Source: Gemmatimonadota bacterium
GTDB lineage: Bacteria > Gemmatimonadota > Gemmatimonadetes > Longimicrobiales > Gaopeijiaceae
NCBI GenBank assembly: GCA_029262115.1
Contig: JAJCZZ010000049.1
Coordinates: 124,001 to 188,000, forward strand
Direction of reading: 5' to 3'
DNA length: 64,000 nt
A program made the position numbers and the translations under genes. Below are positions 54,905 to 64,000 of this stretch, piece after piece. A model generated the notes under the pieces. It saw nothing but the letters and a program-made list of their open reading frames with translations, was not told the DNA's origin and ran no database searches. Numbering within the stretch: the stretch's first letter is position 1; each line of letters opens with the position of its first letter.

Positions 54905-56255
54905 ATCGCCGCCCTTGCAGGAGGTGGAGTCCCTCGAGGACCGGCTCGACCAGCTCGTCCAGGCCGGCAACATCGACGCGATTTCCGAACTCTCGGAGGA
55001 ACTCCACCCGTCGGACGTGGCGGACGTACTGGAGGCCTTGGACGAGGGCCAGCGGATCCGTCTGCTGTCGTCCCTGTCGGTCGAATTGGCGTCTGAAGCC
55101 CTCGCCGAGATGGAGGACGGCGAGGACCGGGGCGATCTCCTGGCCGCTCTGGAGCCGGCCAAGGGCGCCGAGCTGATCCAGGAGCTGGCCGATGACGACG
55201 CCGTCGATCTCATCGGGGAGCTCGAGCCCGACGAGCAGAGCCGTCTCCTGGCCGCCATGTCGGTCGAGGACGCCGGCGAACTGCGCGAGCTTCTCGAATA
55301 CGACGAGGAGACCGCCGGCGGCCTGATGACCACGGAGGTGGTCAGCGTCATCGGCAGCCTGACCGCCGGCGAGGCGCTGATCGAGGTCCGCCATCAGGGC
55401 AGGGAGGTCGAGGACTTCTACACCGTCTTCGTCGTGGACGGCACGCATCGCCTCCTGGGGACGGTCCGGCTCGACCATCTGGTGACCGCGGACACCGAGA
55501 GCCGGGTCGAAGACCTCGTCGAGCCCGTGCCCGCGTCCGTCCCACCCGACCTCGACCAGGAGGAGGTCGGCCGGCTGATCGGGCGCTACAACCTGGCCTC
55601 CGTGCCCGTCGTGGACTCACAGGGCGTGCTGCTCGGTCGGATCACCTTCGACGACGTGATCGACGTCATCGAGGCAGAGCAGACCGAAGACATCCTGCGG
55701 CTGGCCGGTGTGCACGATGAAGAAGAACTCCGCCAGACGTGGACCGAATCGATCCGCACGCGGCTGCCCTGGCTCGTCCTGAACCTGATCACGGCCGCGG
55801 TCGCCGCGTCCGTCATCCTGTTCTTCGAAGACACGATCGCCCAGATCACGATCCTCGCGTTCATTGCGCCGATCATTGCCGCGCTGGGCGGGAGCTCTGG
55901 CACGCAGTCGCTGGCCATCACGATCCGAAGGCTCACGCTCGAGGGTCCCAAGGCCACACGGGGCTTCGTGGCCAAGGAGATCCTGGTCGGGCTCGTGAAC
56001 GGAGCCGTGCTCGGGCTCGGCCTGGCCGTCATTGCCCAGTTCATTCCCGGCGGCACGCCGCTGCTGGGCGTCGTGGTCATGCTGGCCATGTGGGTCAACC
56101 AGATCGTTGCCGGCTTCGCGGGCGCGTTCATCCCGACCACTCTGGAGCGGGTGGGTGTCGACCCGTCCGTCGCATCGTCGGTCTTCGTGCACACGCTGAC
56201 CGACTTGTGCGGCTTCTTCCTGCTGCTGGGCCTGGCCACCTGGTTCCTCCTTTGA
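54897..56255 (+). CDS. mgtE: Magnesium transporter MgtE
   Basis: Mg2+ channel gated by cytoplasmic Mg2+. The N-terminal superhelical domain (about 20-125) is followed by two CBS domains (about 130-255: MTTEVVSV, ASVPVVDSQGVLLGRITFDDVIDVI), a plug helix and five transmembrane helices. PIIAALGGSSGTQS forms the pore region; FVHTLTDLCGFF ends it. 452 residues, normal. ATG 54897 overlaps ybeY. Confidence 0.95.
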   Translation: MPESPPLQEVESLEDRLDQLVQAGNIDAISELSEELHPSDVADVLEALDEGQRIRLLSSLSVELASEALAEMEDGEDRGDLLAALEPAKGAELIQELADDDAVDLIGELEPDEQSRLLAAMSVEDAGELRELLEYDEETAGGLMTTEVVSVIGSLTAGEALIEVRHQGREVEDFYTVFVVDGTHRLLGTVRLDHLVTADTESRVEDLVEPVPASVPPDLDQEEVGRLIGRYNLASVPVVDSQGVLLGRITFDDVIDVIEAEQTEDILRLAGVHDEEELRQTWTESIRTRLPWLVLNLITAAVAASVILFFEDTIAQITILAFIAPIIAALGGSSGTQSLAITIRRLTLEGPKATRGFVAKEILVGLVNGAVLGLGLAVIAQFIPGGTPLLGVVVMLAMWVNQIVAGFAGAFIPTTLERVGVDPSVASSVFVHTLTDLCGFFLLLGLATWFLL

Positions 56256-56271
56256 CGCGCCGGGGTCGGGG

Positions 56272-57933
56272 GTGAAGCGGCTCGTCCGGTCGTTCAAGGT
56301 CCTCTGGCGGCTCACCCCCTTCGTCGTGGCGTTCCTGCGGGACCGGAAGAGCTGGATCCTGTTCGGCAGCCCGGCCGTTCGCACGGCGGCGCACCACAAG
56401 CGAAGGGCCGAGCGGCTGTCGGCCCGACTTGCCGCGCTCGGTCCCACATTCGTGAAGCTCGCGCAGCTTCTCAGTTCGCGCGCCGACATCCTGCCCGAGC
56501 CGTATCTTTCGGAAGTCGGGCGTCTGCAGGATCAGGTTCCGCCCGACCCGCCCGACCAGATCATGAAGGTCATCCAGGCGGAGCTCGAGGGGGCGGCCCA
56601 GGAGCTCTTCGAAGATTTCCAGACCGAGCCCATGGCCGCCGCCTCGCTCGGACAGGTGCACCGGGCCCGGGTGGACGGGCGCGACGTCGTGGTCAAAGTG
56701 CTACGGCCGGGAGTCGAACCCGCCATCGCCCTGGACCTGGACATCTCATTCGGGCTGTTGTATTGGCTGAACATCCTGTTCCCGAACCACCACGTCCGCG
56801 CCCTGACCAACGTTGTCCGCGAGTTCAGCGTGCGGGTCCGCGACGAGATGGACTTCCGCAAGGAAGCCGAGAACATCGCGCACTTCCAGGAGGTCTTCCG
56901 GGACCAGAGGAAGGTCCGGGCGCCGCAGGTGGTGGCGCGGTTCACGCGGCGGCGCGTCCTGGTCATGGAGTACATCGACGGCACCAAGATCGACCGGCTG
57001 CACGGCCACTTCGACTCCGGACGGCTGACGTTCCGGTCCGTTATGGAGACGCTGACCGGCGCGTATCTGCGCATGATGATGGTCGACGGCTTCATGCACG
57101 CCGATCCGCATGCCGGGAATCTCCTGGTCCAGGACGACGGCACGCTCGTCGTGCTCGACTGGGGCTCCGTCCTCGAGGTTCCGCGCTGGACCCGCGAGTC
57201 CATCCTGGCCACGGCTCTGGCCGTCGGTCGGGAAGACATCGACGGGGTCATCAACGAGATGTATCGCCTGGGGATGATCAGCCCCGAGGTGTCACGCGGC
57301 GAGATCCGCGAAGCGGCCACCGAGATCCTGAAGATCCTCGAGCGCGCCCGCACCACGAATCGGCAACGGATCGTCGAGGAGATGCTCGACGGCCTGCTCG
57401 ACACGTTCTACACCTGGCCGATCGTCCTTCCGCAGGAGTTGGTCTACTTCTTTCGGACGGCCGCGCTCATCGAAGGGCTCGCGTTCCACTACGACAAGAA
57501 CTTCGACGGGCTCACGTTCATCCGCGGGGTGGTGAAGGACCATCAGGCCGAGTTGATCCGCTCGGCCGGTCAGCAGCCCGTGCAGATGGCGAAGGACTTC
57601 GTGGACGAGGCCCAGACGGTCGTGCGCTCTCTTCGTGACCTGGTGAGCCGTGCGGAGCGCGAGGAGTTGAGGGTCCGCGTCCACCCCCGCGACATCCAGT
57701 CGCAGGAGCGCTTCGTGCACCTGCAGGCGCGCCGTCTGCTGCTCAGCATATTCGCTACGGCCACCGCGGTCATCTCCTCGATCCTCTTCCTGGAGCTGAG
57801 GAACTGGTGGCTGCTCGGAACGGGCCTCATTGCCTCGCTCATCATGTTCGTGGTCGTCCTGTTCCTCCCGACGCACCTTCTCGAAAACCCGCTCCGGCAC
57901 GCCCGGGGCATACGACCGGAAGAATGGCGGTAG
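56272..57933 (+). CDS. ABC1/UbiB-family atypical protein kinase
   Basis: 553 residues from GTG 56272. The lysine of the KxGQ-like motif is in LGPTFVKLAQLLSSR (Ala in place of Gly); AAASLGQVHRA is the Ala-rich loop, VVVKVLRP the ATP lysine, DEMDFRKEAEN and HADPHAGNLL the catalytic loop, and VVLDWGS the metal Asp. Two C-terminal transmembrane helices (about 485-530) anchor it. Members support ubiquinone or other isoprenoid lipid metabolism; the substrate here is unknown. No ubi or men genes are nearby. Confidence 0.9.
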   Translation: MKRLVRSFKVLWRLTPFVVAFLRDRKSWILFGSPAVRTAAHHKRRAERLSARLAALGPTFVKLAQLLSSRADILPEPYLSEVGRLQDQVPPDPPDQIMKVIQAELEGAAQELFEDFQTEPMAAASLGQVHRARVDGRDVVVKVLRPGVEPAIALDLDISFGLLYWLNILFPNHHVRALTNVVREFSVRVRDEMDFRKEAENIAHFQEVFRDQRKVRAPQVVARFTRRRVLVMEYIDGTKIDRLHGHFDSGRLTFRSVMETLTGAYLRMMMVDGFMHADPHAGNLLVQDDGTLVVLDWGSVLEVPRWTRESILATALAVGREDIDGVINEMYRLGMISPEVSRGEIREAATEILKILERARTTNRQRIVEEMLDGLLDTFYTWPIVLPQELVYFFRTAALIEGLAFHYDKNFDGLTFIRGVVKDHQAELIRSAGQQPVQMAKDFVDEAQTVVRSLRDLVSRAEREELRVRVHPRDIQSQERFVHLQARRLLLSIFATATAVISSILFLELRNWWLLGTGLIASLIMFVVVLFLPTHLLENPLRHARGIRPEEWR

Positions 57934-58997
57934 ACACCCACATCACCGACGCCCACGCCGCACTCCTCGCTCGGTTTCGTGACGGCGTTCCCATTGCGCT
58001 CGCGCGGGCCATTTCCGTGGTCGAAAACGAGCGCCCCGGCTTCCAGGCGTTCTTGCACGCCGTGCTCGCAGAGGGCCCTGAGAGCGCCCGGATCGGGGTG
58101 ACCGGGCCGCCCGGGGCGGGGAAGTCCAGCCTGGTGGCCGAAATCGCCACCGCGTTCCGAAAGAACGAGGAGCACATCGGCATCGTCGCGGTCGACCCCA
58201 CGAGCCCGTACTCGGGCGGGGCGCTTCTCGGCGATCGGATCCGCATGAACGATCTCGCGACCGACCCCCGCATCTTCATACGATCGATGGCCACCCGGGG
58301 ATCGCTGGGCGGGCTTGCCACGACCACGAAGGAAGTCGTGGATCTCATGGACGCCTTCCGCTTCGACCGCGTCCTGATCGAAACCGTGGGCGTCGGGCAG
58401 ACCGAGTTGGAGATCACCGCTGCCGCCGACACCGTCGTGGTCGTGCTGGTCCCCGAATCGGGCGATGGCATTCAGGCCATGAAAGCCGGCCTCATGGAGA
58501 TCGCCGACGTGTTCGTCGTGAACAAGGCGGATCGTCCCGGGGCCGATCGGCTTCTCAAGGAGATCCGCCAGGCGATGCACCTGCGCGCCGGAACCGCCCT
58601 CAAGAACGTTCCCGCCCATCACGGTGCGGATCTGAGCCGGGTCGTGAAGAAGGAGCGCTCGACCGAGCCCGAGCCGGTCGATGGCGGTTGGGCCGTGCCC
58701 GTGCTCAAGACAGTCGCCCAGACCGGCGAAGGCGTCCCCGACCTGCTCGAGGCCATCGATGGGCATCGGGCCTGGCTCATCGAGAGCGGTGAGCTGGAGA
58801 ATCGTCGCCGGGCGCGCGCGCGCGTTCGCGTGCGTGACGTGGTGGAGCGGGAGCTCAGGCGGGTCGCGTGGCGCTCGGAGGTCGTGGGTGAGCGGCTGGA
58901 AGGCGGGCTGGACGCGATCGTCGCGGGGGAGGCCACCCCGTACTCGGTGGCCGCGGACGTGTTGGACGCGGTGCTGGGACGTGGGGCGACGGGTTGA
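57924..58997 (+). CDS. meaB: MeaB-family G-protein chaperone of methylmalonyl-CoA mutase
   Basis: GTPase that protects and reloads B12-dependent mutases (ArgK/MeaB/MMAA family). 357 residues from ATG 57924. Walker A is VTGPPGAGKSSLV, switch region DPTSPYSGGALLGDR, then ETVGVGQ and VVNKADRPGA. It overlaps the UbiB-like gene by 10 bp and precedes the mutase gene by 496 bp; the mobile-like element in between may have split an older meaB-mutA operon. Confidence 0.93.
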   Translation: MAVDTHITDAHAALLARFRDGVPIALARAISVVENERPGFQAFLHAVLAEGPESARIGVTGPPGAGKSSLVAEIATAFRKNEEHIGIVAVDPTSPYSGGALLGDRIRMNDLATDPRIFIRSMATRGSLGGLATTTKEVVDLMDAFRFDRVLIETVGVGQTELEITAAADTVVVVLVPESGDGIQAMKAGLMEIADVFVVNKADRPGADRLLKEIRQAMHLRAGTALKNVPAHHGADLSRVVKKERSTEPEPVDGGWAVPVLKTVAQTGEGVPDLLEAIDGHRAWLIESGELENRRRARARVRVRDVVERELRRVAWRSEVVGERLEGGLDAIVAGEATPYSVAADVLDAVLGRGATG

Positions 58998-59034
58998 AGC
59001 TGCTCTTCGGCTCGGGCTGACGCTACCCGGCGCT

Positions 59035-59284
59035 AGTGTGGTGTTACGAAAGTTCGCGAGCCACCGAGAGGGCCGAGGCGCGACCCAGGTCCTGCGGACC
59101 CGGGTACCCCCCTGGTAGGCGCGACCCAAGTCCTGCGGACTCGGGTACCCCCGAGGAATAGCACCGCTATGGGGTACCCGCGCCGAAGGCGTGGGTCGAG
59201 GAGCAACGACCCAGGGCCGGATGCGGGCACCGCGCGAAGCGTGGTCCCCTCGAAATGGCCGAGACACTTTCGTAACACCACACT
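59035..59284. mobile_element. MITE-like element with 19-bp perfect terminal inverted repeats
   Basis: AGTGTGGTGTTACGAAAGT at 59035-59053 is repeated exactly in reverse complement at 59266-59284. Inside are two direct 35-bp copies (59077-59111 and 59118-59152, two differences) and an inverted echo of the same words (GGGGTACCC...GTGGGTC, 59171-59198). No transposase frame fits in 250 bp. No clear target duplication is seen. The ends look like those of a non-autonomous DNA transposon. Confidence 0.75.
59077..59152 (+). repeat. Two 35-bp direct repeats inside the MITE-like element
   Basis: GGCGCGACCCAGGTCCTGCG... at 59077 and its copy at 59118, 41 bp apart, differ at two positions. Each ends in GGGTACCCCC. 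Confidence 0.85.
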
Positions 59285-59493
59285 TGGGCTGACGCACGTC
59301 GGCGGCTCGGGCTTACCCACCCTCGCGGCTCGAGCTGACGCACCTCAATGGCTCCCGGGGGACTCACCCGGAGGGTCTGCGTTGACCCTCCTTCTCGAAA
59401 CACGGCATCTTTAGAGGGATATCAAGGGGCGGAGGTGGGCCGTTCTGACGCCCACTGGCCAGGCGCGCACGTTGTTCACTGGGGGAGCACTGG
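59285..59493 (+). other. Leader region of the mutase gene
   Basis: Contains short repeats of GGCTCGGGCTGACGC (variants at 59305 and 59328, and another at 59009 left of the MITE) and, near the end, GGGGGAG 8 bp before the ATG as ribosome binding site. I see no clear promoter. The rest of the 496-bp gap is the MITE-like element and about 37 bp after meaB. Confidence 0.5.
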
Positions 59494-61218
<1,725 letters not shown>

Positions 61219-61222
61219 GGAG

Positions 61223-61518
61223 GGGCGCGTCATATTGGCGCTATGCTGCGTTGGGCTCCGCTTCGTTCCCTGCGAAGTACCTTTCGGTACTCCTCGGGAT
61301 CCGATGCTCGCCCGCCTTGCCTAGCATCCAATCTGACACGCCTCGAACTTGGTGGTGGGCGCGTCATATCGGCGACCCGCTCGCTCCGCTTGCGGGTGCC
61401 CCGCTGCGTCTGCTTCCGCCCCGTTCCCCGCGAAGTAGGGGGCACCCGCGCGTAGCGTGGGTCGGTACTCCTCGGATCCGGTGCTCGCCCGCGTTGTCTG
61501 CTCTAGCATCCAATCTGA
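61223..61518 (+). repeat. Two imperfect long repeats after the mutase gene
   Basis: Copy 1 (61223-61336) and copy 2 (61355-61518) both start with GGGCGCGTCATAT and end with CGGTACTCCTCGG...GCTCGCCCGC...CTAGCATCCAATCTGA. Copy 2 carries about 50 extra bases (GCACCCGCGCGTAGCGTGGGTC). A third partial copy with CATATTGGCG occurs near 61580. No protein frame is convincing. Confidence 0.7.
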
Positions 61519-61680
61519 TCTGAAGCACCCCTTCGGAGATGGTGGCGGGTTGTTTGGGTCGCCGACGCCTTCGGCGCGGCATATTGGCGCGGCCCACGCC
61601 CTCAAGGCGCGGGTGCCCTTTGGTTGGGCGAGCTGGCCCTCACGGGCGCGTCGCGTCCCGCAAGCCATCCCCGGAGAAAC

Positions 61681-61709
61681 TTGACGCGCACCTCGACCGT
61701 ACCTATTTA
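61681..61709 (+). promoter_or_regulatory. Candidate promoter upstream of a noncoding unit
   Basis: TTGACG (61681-61686) and TATTTA (61704-61709) are 17 bp apart. The -35 box is good (5 of 6) and the -10 box weak. Transcription would begin near 61716. Confidence 0.35.
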
Positions 61710-61715
61710 GCAAGC

Positions 61716-61960
61716 CTCCCCTAAGTCTCGAGAAACCCGCGAGAACCGATGCGACTCTTCCTCACCACGAACGGCTACGGCTCCTCCGCCCCCTGGGGCG
61801 CGGATGTGGTGCGCGTGCGTGACGCGTCCATGGTCCACGGGGTCAAGGCGCCGATTTCCCTGACGCGGGAGGCAGATACCTGACGTAACTGACAGTACAG
61901 TCGAGGCAGAGTATCCGGTCTTCCGCCGCCCCACGCGGCAGGGAAGCCCGGATTTTTTAT
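61716..61960 (+). ncRNA. Possible small RNA or short-peptide transcript
   Basis: The stretch between the candidate promoter and the strong terminator is about 245 nt. It holds one 44-codon frame (ATG 61749 to TGA 61883, beginning MRLFLTTNGYG) without a ribosome binding site. I do not recognise 6S, SRP, tmRNA or RNase P signatures in it. It could equally be the leader of the ABC exporter gene with an attenuator. Confidence 0.3.
61913..61960 (+). terminator. Strong intrinsic terminator
   Basis: ATCCGG/CCGGAT, CTTCC/GGAAG and GCCGC/GCGGC pair in one long stem (61913-61953) around a CCCAC loop, followed by TTTTTT. It stands about 700 bp after the mutase stop, so it most likely ends a separate transcript or acts in the leader of the next gene. 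Confidence 0.85.
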
Positions 61961-61969
61961 TGCCTGTAC

Positions 61970-61986
61970 GCGGGTCCGCGACCCGC
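61970..61986 (+). promoter_or_regulatory. Hairpin just upstream of the ABC exporter start
   Basis: Perfect 7-bp stem GCGGGTC/GACCCGC with a CGC loop ends 20 bp before the ATG. It may influence translation; no U-tract follows. Confidence 0.4.
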
Positions 61987-62005
61987 TTCTTCGAGAGACA
62001 CCATC

Positions 62006-64000
62006 ATGAACGAGAACACGGAACAGTCGATCGATCGGCGCATCGTCGAGCGATACACGGACCAGCCAGCCCGTATGCCTTCCGGGGCCCGGGCGGCGGT
62101 CGAGGGCGCCTGGGGCGGCCGCCCGGTTCAACTCTACGCGCTCGCCGATCTGGACGGGGCGATGCGCCTGAGCGAGTGCTGGCTGGCGCTGGGTGAGCAG
62201 CACGTCGCGTTGGTGCGTCCGGAAGGCCATGGCTGGCGTGTCGAGAGCTTCGGGCGGCGCCGGATCGAGGCCGTTCGAGAAGCACCCGGACTGTCGGGGA
62301 GCACCCTGACCCTCCTCGGCGCGCCGGACGAGCCGGCCCTCGCCGTGGTTCGCTACACGCACCGTCAGCGGCGCACGGTCGAGAATGTGCGCTTCGTGCT
62401 CGAGCAGGAGGTCGAAGGGCGTGACGTGCCGACGGGGGATGCCGATGCGGAGTACGCCGCGAGTGTGGCCGGACCGATCCGTGAGGCACAGGCTCTGGTC
62501 GCGTCCAACGAGCGGGCCGTGCTGTGGCGACTGATTGGATACCTGGGACGGTATCGCCGGGAAGTCGTCATTGGATTCGTGGCGGCTACGCTCATCACTC
62601 TGGTGAGCCTCGTGCCGCCGTGGCTGGCCGGGTACCTGATCGATGAAGTGGTGCGACCGGTGCAAGACGGCACGCTGTCAGTGGAGCGGGGCGGGTGGAT
62701 CGCGTGGATCGCCGTCGTGGCGATGGCGCTCGTGTACCTGATCCGGCAAGCCGGCGCGCTCTTACGTCTCCGCTACATGGCGGTTCTGGGCGAGTGGGTC
62801 GCACGGGATCTGCGCACGGAGCTGTACGAACACATGCAGCGGCTGTCGCTGGCCTTCTACTCGCGGAAGAAGACCGGAAGTCTGATCACGCGAGTAAGTT
62901 CCGACACCGATCGCCTGTGGGACTTCATGGCGTTCGGCATCGTCGACGTGAGTCTGTCGGCGGTCATGCTGATTGGGCTGAGCACAGTGCTGCTCAGCCT
63001 CGACTGGAGGTTGGGATTGGTGATGGTCGTGCCGGTCCCGGTCTTCTGCTGGGCGATTTTCAAGCACGGTGAACACATGAACCGGCACTTCATTCGCGCG
63101 TGGCGGAAGTGGTCGGGTGTGACGGACGTCCTGTCCGACACGATTCCGGGGATGCGCGTGGTGAAGGCGTTCAACCAGGAGGAGCGGGAGACCGGACGAT
63201 TCAATGACAGGAACACGGACGTGACCGACGAATTCAACCGGATCCACCATTCGTGGACGACGTTCTGGCCGGTCCTGATGTTGGCGGTTCATGGCACGAC
63301 GGTGGCCGTGTGGGCCTTCGCGATGCCGAGGTTGCTCGGCGCGGACGGGCAGGTGGCCCTGTCGGCAGGGACGTTCGTGTCGTTCCTGCTGTACGCCACG
63401 ATGTTCATCGGACCCATGGAGATCATCGGGCAGATGGCGCGTACGGTGCAGCGAGCGACGACGTCGGCACACCGAGTGTTCGAGGTACTGGACACCGAGC
63501 CCGAAATCGTGGATACCCGGCAGCCTGTTCGCCTGGAACCGGTGCGAGGTCAGGTGGAGTTCGACGACGTGAGCTTCGGGTACGACGGGGTACGGCAGGT
63601 GCTGCGCGGCGTGTCGTTCGTGGTCGAGCCCGGGGAGATGATCGGGCTTGTCGGGCCGTCGGGTGGAGGCAAGACGACGGTCACGAATCTGATCGCGCGC
63701 TTCTACGACGTGACCGCGGGCCGCGTGCTCATCGACGGAGTGGACGTGCGTGAGCTCGATACGGGGCACTACCGCCGACAGATCGGCATGGTGCTACAAG
63801 ATCCGTACCTGTTCCACGGGTCGTTGGCCGAGAACGTCCGCTACGGACGTCCAGACGCGGATGTGGATCAGGTGGTGGAGGCCGCGAGAGCGGCGAACGC
63901 GCACGACTTCATCGTCAAGCTGCCGCAAGGCTACGACACGGTGGTGGGCGAGCGTGGTCAGAACCTGTCGGGAGGAGAGCGCCAGCGGGTGTCGATCGCG
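62006..64000 (+). CDS. ABC exporter half-transporter with an extra N-terminal domain (runs off the window)
   Basis: ATG 62006, 665 codons visible. Residues 1-165 are an uncharacterised soluble domain (VQLYALADLDGAMRL..., VRFVLEQEVEG) placed before the usual exporter. The transmembrane domain with about six helices follows (about 180-500), with the coupling motif SDTIPGMRVVKAFNQEERE. The nucleotide-binding domain has Walker A GPSGGGKTTV (about 549-558), the Q-loop QDPYLFHG and signature LSGGERQR; Walker B and the H-loop lie outside. The N-terminal domain may resemble the DUF1854-like domain linked to some exporters, but I am not sure. Substrate unknown. Confidence 0.87.
   Translation, partial: MNENTEQSIDRRIVERYTDQPARMPSGARAAVEGAWGGRPVQLYALADLDGAMRLSECWLALGEQHVALVRPEGHGWRVESFGRRRIEAVREAPGLSGSTLTLLGAPDEPALAVVRYTHRQRRTVENVRFVLEQEVEGRDVPTGDADAEYAASVAGPIREAQALVASNERAVLWRLIGYLGRYRREVVIGFVAATLITLVSLVPPWLAGYLIDEVVRPVQDGTLSVERGGWIAWIAVVAMALVYLIRQAGALLRLRYMAVLGEWVARDLRTELYEHMQRLSLAFYSRKKTGSLITRVSSDTDRLWDFMAFGIVDVSLSAVMLIGLSTVLLSLDWRLGLVMVVPVPVFCWAIFKHGEHMNRHFIRAWRKWSGVTDVLSDTIPGMRVVKAFNQEERETGRFNDRNTDVTDEFNRIHHSWTTFWPVLMLAVHGTTVAVWAFAMPRLLGADGQVALSAGTFVSFLLYATMFIGPMEIIGQMARTVQRATTSAHRVFEVLDTEPEIVDTRQPVRLEPVRGQVEFDDVSFGYDGVRQVLRGVSFVVEPGEMIGLVGPSGGGKTTVTNLIARFYDVTAGRVLIDGVDVRELDTGHYRRQIGMVLQDPYLFHGSLAENVRYGRPDADVDQVVEAARAANAHDFIVKLPQGYDTVVGERGQNLSGGERQRVSIA

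Noticed and set aside
61223-61620. CRISPR array
   Set aside because: The repeats are long, imperfect and unevenly spaced with no short constant repeats, and there are no cas genes.
61749-61883. 44-codon gene as RiPP precursor for the ABC exporter
   Set aside because: No ribosome binding site, no leader-core pattern, no modification enzyme nearby and the exporter has no C39 peptidase domain; kept only as part of the possible RNA unit.

Overview
This window is GC-rich, densely packed bacterial chromosome. Neighbouring genes often share start and stop codons (ATGA, GTGA, TGATG), and GTG and TTG starts are common. The gene content points to a diderm bacterium: lipoproteins, a beta-barrel protein, phosphatidylserine synthase and decarboxylase, an MscS-type channel, and Gram-positive-like purS/purL/purQ, PhoH-PgpH-YbeY and RqcH. 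I infer Gemmatimonadota or a close relative from this mixture and from the secreted CarboxypepD_reg-like proteins. That placement is not proven by the sequence.

Layout. 1-4498: mazG (cut by the window edge) diverges from alr. A cytidine deaminase gene follows that has lost its central part, then a secreted lipoprotein/beta-barrel pair. 4503-9752: mtaB and miaB (tRNA methylthiotransferases), a LapA-like membrane protein and comEC. 9808-15992: fbp, a 1039-residue secreted lipoprotein behind a near-consensus sigma-54 promoter and before a strong terminator, then a polysaccharide deacetylase and a formyltransferase. 28642-15987 (minus): one long operon truA-talC-htrA-purB-purC-psd-pssA-purS-purQ-purL-purF-add. 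28793-37385: trpD, then lexA (minus) with a small coupled ORF, then trpC-trpF-trpB, two inserted genes (a HEAT-repeat protein and an HD-GYP protein that share an N-terminal domain), and trpA. 37356-39230 (minus): an RqcH/NFACT protein. 39330-42841: panB-panC-yqeK-LytR_C-lepB.

49149-42939 (minus): rlmN, then an MscS-like channel with a lipoprotein-type N-terminus and a Pro/Glu-rich tail, a 1017-residue P-loop protein without the P-loop lysine, and a small membrane/coiled-coil protein. I regard this as the most likely undescribed system in the window. 49293-58997 (plus): aspS (with a possible attenuator in its leader), phoH, pgpH, ybeY, mgtE, a UbiB-family kinase and meaB. 58998-59493 holds a 250-bp MITE-like element with 19-bp perfect terminal inverted repeats. 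It separates meaB from the methylmalonyl-CoA mutase large subunit gene (59494-61218). 61219-62005 is a repeat-rich gap that also holds a promoter-to-terminator unit (possible small RNA or leader). A cut-off ABC exporter gene runs off the right edge.

Most of the window is housekeeping: purine, tryptophan and pantothenate synthesis, phosphatidylethanolamine synthesis, RNA modification, translation quality control and methylmalonyl-CoA metabolism. The unusual points are the damaged cdd, the interrupted trp operon, the sigma-54-driven secreted protein, the MscS/P-loop locus, the MITE and the noncoding block before the ABC exporter.
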